Shown: positions 4,978 through 7,194 of the stretch, in pieces
How positions within the stretch are numbered: the stretch's first letter is position 1
Layout: each line of letters starts with the position of its first letter
Notes under the pieces: generated by a model
The model's database searches: none
What the model was told of the DNA's origin: nothing
The model's input: only the letters and a program-made list of their open reading frames with translations
Translations under genes and position numbers: made by a program
NCBI GenBank assembly: GCA_025934545.1
Contig: JAICXV010000107.1
Coordinates: forward strand, 1-7,194
Direction of reading: 5' to 3'
DNA: 7,194 bases
DNA from: Verrucomicrobiia bacterium
GTDB lineage: Bacteria > Verrucomicrobiota > Verrucomicrobiia > Limisphaerales > Palsa-1400

Positions 4978-6522
4978 ATGGATAGTCGCTCAGACCAGGA
5001 CCTGTTGCGTGAGTATTCAGAACGGGACTCTGAATCCGCATTTGCTGAACTGATGCGTCGGCACGTGGATTTTCTCTTCTCTGCCGCTCTTCGAATGACC
5101 GGTGAACGGCACCTGGCGGAGGACGTCACGCAATGTGTTTTCGTTTTGCTCGCGCGGAATGCCTCCACACTCGACGGCCATCCCGTGCTTTCAGGATGGC
5201 TGCACCGCACGACTCGAAACGTCGCAGCAAAGATGGTGCGAACAGAAGTGCGGCGTCGCGCGCGTGAACAGGAGGCTGTCAAAATGATCGACCCAAACAA
5301 ATCCAACGCAGGCTGGGACACAATTGCCTCTTCGCTCGACGCGGCTCTCGAGGACTTAAAAGAACCCGAACGACAGGCGCTATTTTTGCGATTTTTTGAG
5401 CGGAAATCCGCCCACCAAATCGCGACGGTGATGGGCACCACCGAGGAAGCCGCGCAGAAAAGAGTGAGCCGGGCGCTCGACCGTTTGCGCGATATTTTTG
5501 ACGCGCGCGGCGTAACCATCAGCGCCGGCGCGCTGGCAACGGCAATTGCCGCAAACTCCGTGGAGGCAGCACCGGTCACGCTCGTGGCAAATATCTCGGG
5601 GACCCTTTTCGGCGGCTCTGTTTTGGGCACCTCCCTGACGGCAGCAACAAAGGTAATAACTATGACAACATTGCAAAAATCGGTAATCGCAGTGGTAATC
5701 ATCGCGTCTGCGGCTACGGCTGTTTTCGAAGGGGTGCGGGCAAAACAATTCGCCCAAACCGCGGAGTTTGCGCGACAGCACGAGATCCTTTCGTCGAACC
5801 AACTCCAGCAAATAACTCAAGAACGCGATGACGCGCTCGAACGGTTAGGTGCGCTCCGTGAACAAAAAAATAACACAACTGCGCAGTCAGCCGACACGTC
5901 GCGATTGCGTGCAGAGGTCGCCATGCTGCGCGACCAATTGCAGCGACAAAAGACCGTCTCCAATTCAGACGACCCAACGTTGGCAGCGGCAAAAGTCCTC
6001 GCCGATCGCGTGCGAATCTTGCATGACCAATTTAATCGTTGGCAGGGCAAGTCGACGCCCGAACTTCAGTTGCTATCGCAAGATGATTGGTTTCAAGAAG
6101 CGTTGAAACACCAGGTGGACAGCGACACCGCGTGCCGCGAGGCAATGGCGGAGTTACGGACACAAGCGAAGTCGCGATTTGCCGATGCGGTCAAGGATGC
6201 GTTAGAGAATTTTGCGAAAGCGAATAATGATCAGCTTCCAACGGATCTGTCGCAACTTGCGCCGTATTTAAACCCGCCAGCAGATGCCTGTTTGGTTGGA
6301 TACGAGATCGCTCCCCCTGGCGCCGTAAAACCGCCGCAACCCAACTCGCCGAACGCGAATCGGGCAGAAACATGGGCGATGGTGGAGAAGGGTTCCCTAC
6401 GCGCCGACGGTAGCCAGACAGGCGCGGACAGCGTTCTTTCGGACCCGGACAACGATATGTATGTGGTCATTTACCGCGGGGGCCACTACGGATATGGGCC
6501 GCCCCGCGTTGCTCGCAAATGA
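4978..6522 (+). CDS. ECF-type sigma factor fused to a membrane anchor and exported C-terminal region (514 aa)
   Basis: Residues 8-90 match sigma-70 region 2: DLLREYSERDSESAFAELMR, then SAALRMTG, HLAEDVTQCVF for core binding and -10 recognition, and GWLHRTTRN. Residues 119-172 match region 4, with ERQALFLRFF, the helix-turn-helix SAHQIATVMGTTEEAAQKRV and SRALDRLRD. An Ala/Gly-rich linker (177-230) follows, then a membrane segment at 234-252 (SVIAVVIIASAATAVF) and a probable coiled coil (about 255-325, with QQITQERDDALERL and LRAEVAMLRDQLQRQ). The last 190 residues have no recognised domain. An N-terminal sigma factor in the cytoplasm and a C-terminal part outside would tether the sigma factor. 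Such fusions are frequent in Verrucomicrobiota and Planctomycetota. No separate anti-sigma gene is next to it, so the C-terminal half may do that job; this is inference. The start at 4978 has no Shine-Dalgarno but begins the conserved region directly. Confidence 0.85.
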   Translation: MDSRSDQDLLREYSERDSESAFAELMRRHVDFLFSAALRMTGERHLAEDVTQCVFVLLARNASTLDGHPVLSGWLHRTTRNVAAKMVRTEVRRRAREQEAVKMIDPNKSNAGWDTIASSLDAALEDLKEPERQALFLRFFERKSAHQIATVMGTTEEAAQKRVSRALDRLRDIFDARGVTISAGALATAIAANSVEAAPVTLVANISGTLFGGSVLGTSLTAATKVITMTTLQKSVIAVVIIASAATAVFEGVRAKQFAQTAEFARQHEILSSNQLQQITQERDDALERLGALREQKNNTTAQSADTSRLRAEVAMLRDQLQRQKTVSNSDDPTLAAAKVLADRVRILHDQFNRWQGKSTPELQLLSQDDWFQEALKHQVDSDTACREAMAELRTQAKSRFADAVKDALENFAKANNDQLPTDLSQLAPYLNPPADACLVGYEIAPPGAVKPPQPNSPNANRAETWAMVEKGSLRADGSQTGADSVLSDPDNDMYVVIYRGGHYGYGPPRVARK

Positions 6523-6596
6523 TTGCTGCCGGGGGTTGGGCCACCGATGAAACGCCAGCCTCAATTTCATTTTAATCCGGCTCAATGCCGCATTAC

Positions 6597-6608
6597 TGTT
6601 CTTTGAAA
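6597..6608 (+). promoter_or_regulatory. boxA-like element in the DUF4256 gene leader
   Basis: TGTTCTTTGAAA is identical to the Bacillus-type boxA core. The extended match to the copy at 3917-3935 is 17 of 19 bases (here 6596-6614). It ends 18 bases before ATG 6627 and follows a weak CGGC-TCAAT-GCCG stem (6578-6590). It may be an antitermination or 5'-leader signal; a -35 role (TTGAAA) lacks a matching -10. Confidence 0.45.
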
Positions 6609-6626
6609 ATTATAAAATCCGTCAAC

Positions 6627-7193
6627 ATGAAAACAGCTAAACCAAAACTGTCCGCATCGCAGCGCGACGAGTTGCTTGGAAAACTAAAGGCTCGTTTTGA
6701 AAAAAACATGAGCCGACATAAAGGCTTGGAATGGGCCAAAGTTGCGGCAAGGCTCGAAGCCAATCCTGAAAAACTCTGGTCGCTCCATCAAATGGAAAGC
6801 ACCGGCGGCGAACCCGACGTCGTTGGCGTTGATAAAAAAACTGGCGAATACGTTTTTTATGATTGTTCGGCGCAAACACCAGAGGGTCGGACCAGCCTTT
6901 GTTACGACCGCGCAGCGCTCGATGCCAGGAAAGAACATAAACCGAAAAATACCGTGATGGACATGGCGGCCGCGATGGGCATCGAGGTTTTGACCGAAGA
7001 ACAATACATGGAACTTCAGAAACTGGGTGAGTTCGATACCAAGAGGTCCAGTTGGATAAAAACACCGGATGACATTCGAAAACTCGGCGGCGCGTTGTAT
7101 TGCGATCGGCGCTACGGCCGTGTTTTCGTCGGGCACAATGGCGCGGATTCTTACTACAGCGGCCGAGGGTTTCGCAGTTTGCTAAAGGTTTAA
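6627..7193 (+). CDS. DUF4256 family protein (188 aa)
   Basis: The sequence matches the conserved DUF4256 family from end to end: an N-terminal helix with LLGKLKARFEKNM, then HKGLEWAKVAARLEANPEKL (31-50), STGGEPDVVGVDKKTGEY (58-75), YDCSAQTPEGR (78-88), LCYDRAAL (91-98), VMDMAAAMGIEVLTEEQY (110-127) and GALYCDRRYGRVF (155-167). The function of the family is not known. It is cytoplasmic, with no signal peptide or membrane segment. Conserved Cys80, Cys92, Cys159, Asp and Glu residues could suggest metal or nucleotide chemistry, but this is speculation. ATG 6627 is chosen because family homology begins there; an in-frame ATG at 6585 would add 14 unrelated residues across the boxA-like element. 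No Shine-Dalgarno is visible. It is separated from the sigma gene by 104 bases, so it is probably its own unit. The TAA at 7191-7193 is one base from the window edge. Confidence 0.88.
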   Translation: MKTAKPKLSASQRDELLGKLKARFEKNMSRHKGLEWAKVAARLEANPEKLWSLHQMESTGGEPDVVGVDKKTGEYVFYDCSAQTPEGRTSLCYDRAALDARKEHKPKNTVMDMAAAMGIEVLTEEQYMELQKLGEFDTKRSSWIKTPDDIRKLGGALYCDRRYGRVFVGHNGADSYYSGRGFRSLLKV

Positions 7194-7194
7194 C

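Noticed and set aside
4932..5702. Minus-strand frame of 256 codons opposite the sigma factor region
   Set aside because: Its Ser/Arg/Ala-rich composition is the expected complement of the plus-strand sigma coding sequence, which matches a known family.

Overview
The window looks like a chromosomal stretch from a member of the Verrucomicrobiota, probably a Pedosphaera/Limisphaerales-like lineage. This is inferred from gene types, not from a marker gene. The clues are an ECF sigma factor fused to a membrane-anchored C-terminal half, a beta-rich surface-protein C-terminal domain of the kind common in that phylum, a PepSY-like repeat protein and an orphan Mu Gp27-like protein. Genes are moderately GC-rich, and most starts lack an obvious Shine-Dalgarno; the PepSY-like gene at 1108 is the exception.

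Layout. 1-260: a short antitoxin-like reading frame (39-179, GTG start) and a GCAA-capped hairpin. 261-962: on the minus strand, the C-terminal domain of a large secreted beta-strand protein, cut off from its 5' part. 1108-2055: an exported protein with three PepSY-like repeats. 2059-2229: an open frame with no credible start. 2251-2964: a lipoprotein with several DnaJ-type CxxCxG motifs, followed by a small hairpin.

3040-3917 is the most distinctive block. An A+T-rich leader carries two inverted repeats (3095-3120, 3127-3145). A tiny basic ORF follows (3160-3297), then four head-to-tail 10-bp repeats (3311-3350, best copy GTATCGGTTA). Next comes an A/T run and a 169-aa HTH protein resembling the phage Mu Gp27/DUF3486 group (3370-3879), closed by a perfect 9-bp-stem hairpin (3893-3917). 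No other phage gene is present. I read it as a compact self-contained cassette, possibly a domesticated phage or mobile-element regulator; its function is unknown.

3918-7194: an exported nucleoside hydrolase (3966-4919), the fused ECF sigma/membrane protein (4978-6522) and a DUF4256 protein (6627-7193), all on the plus strand but separated enough to be independent units. The nucleoside hydrolase and DUF4256 leaders share a 19-bp element (17/19 identical) whose core TGTTCTTTGAMA matches the boxA antitermination signal of Gram-positive rRNA operons.

I found no rRNA, tRNA, CRISPR array, transposase, integrase or complete phage module. Apart from the cassette, the genes look like unrelated accessory or envelope functions rather than one pathway.
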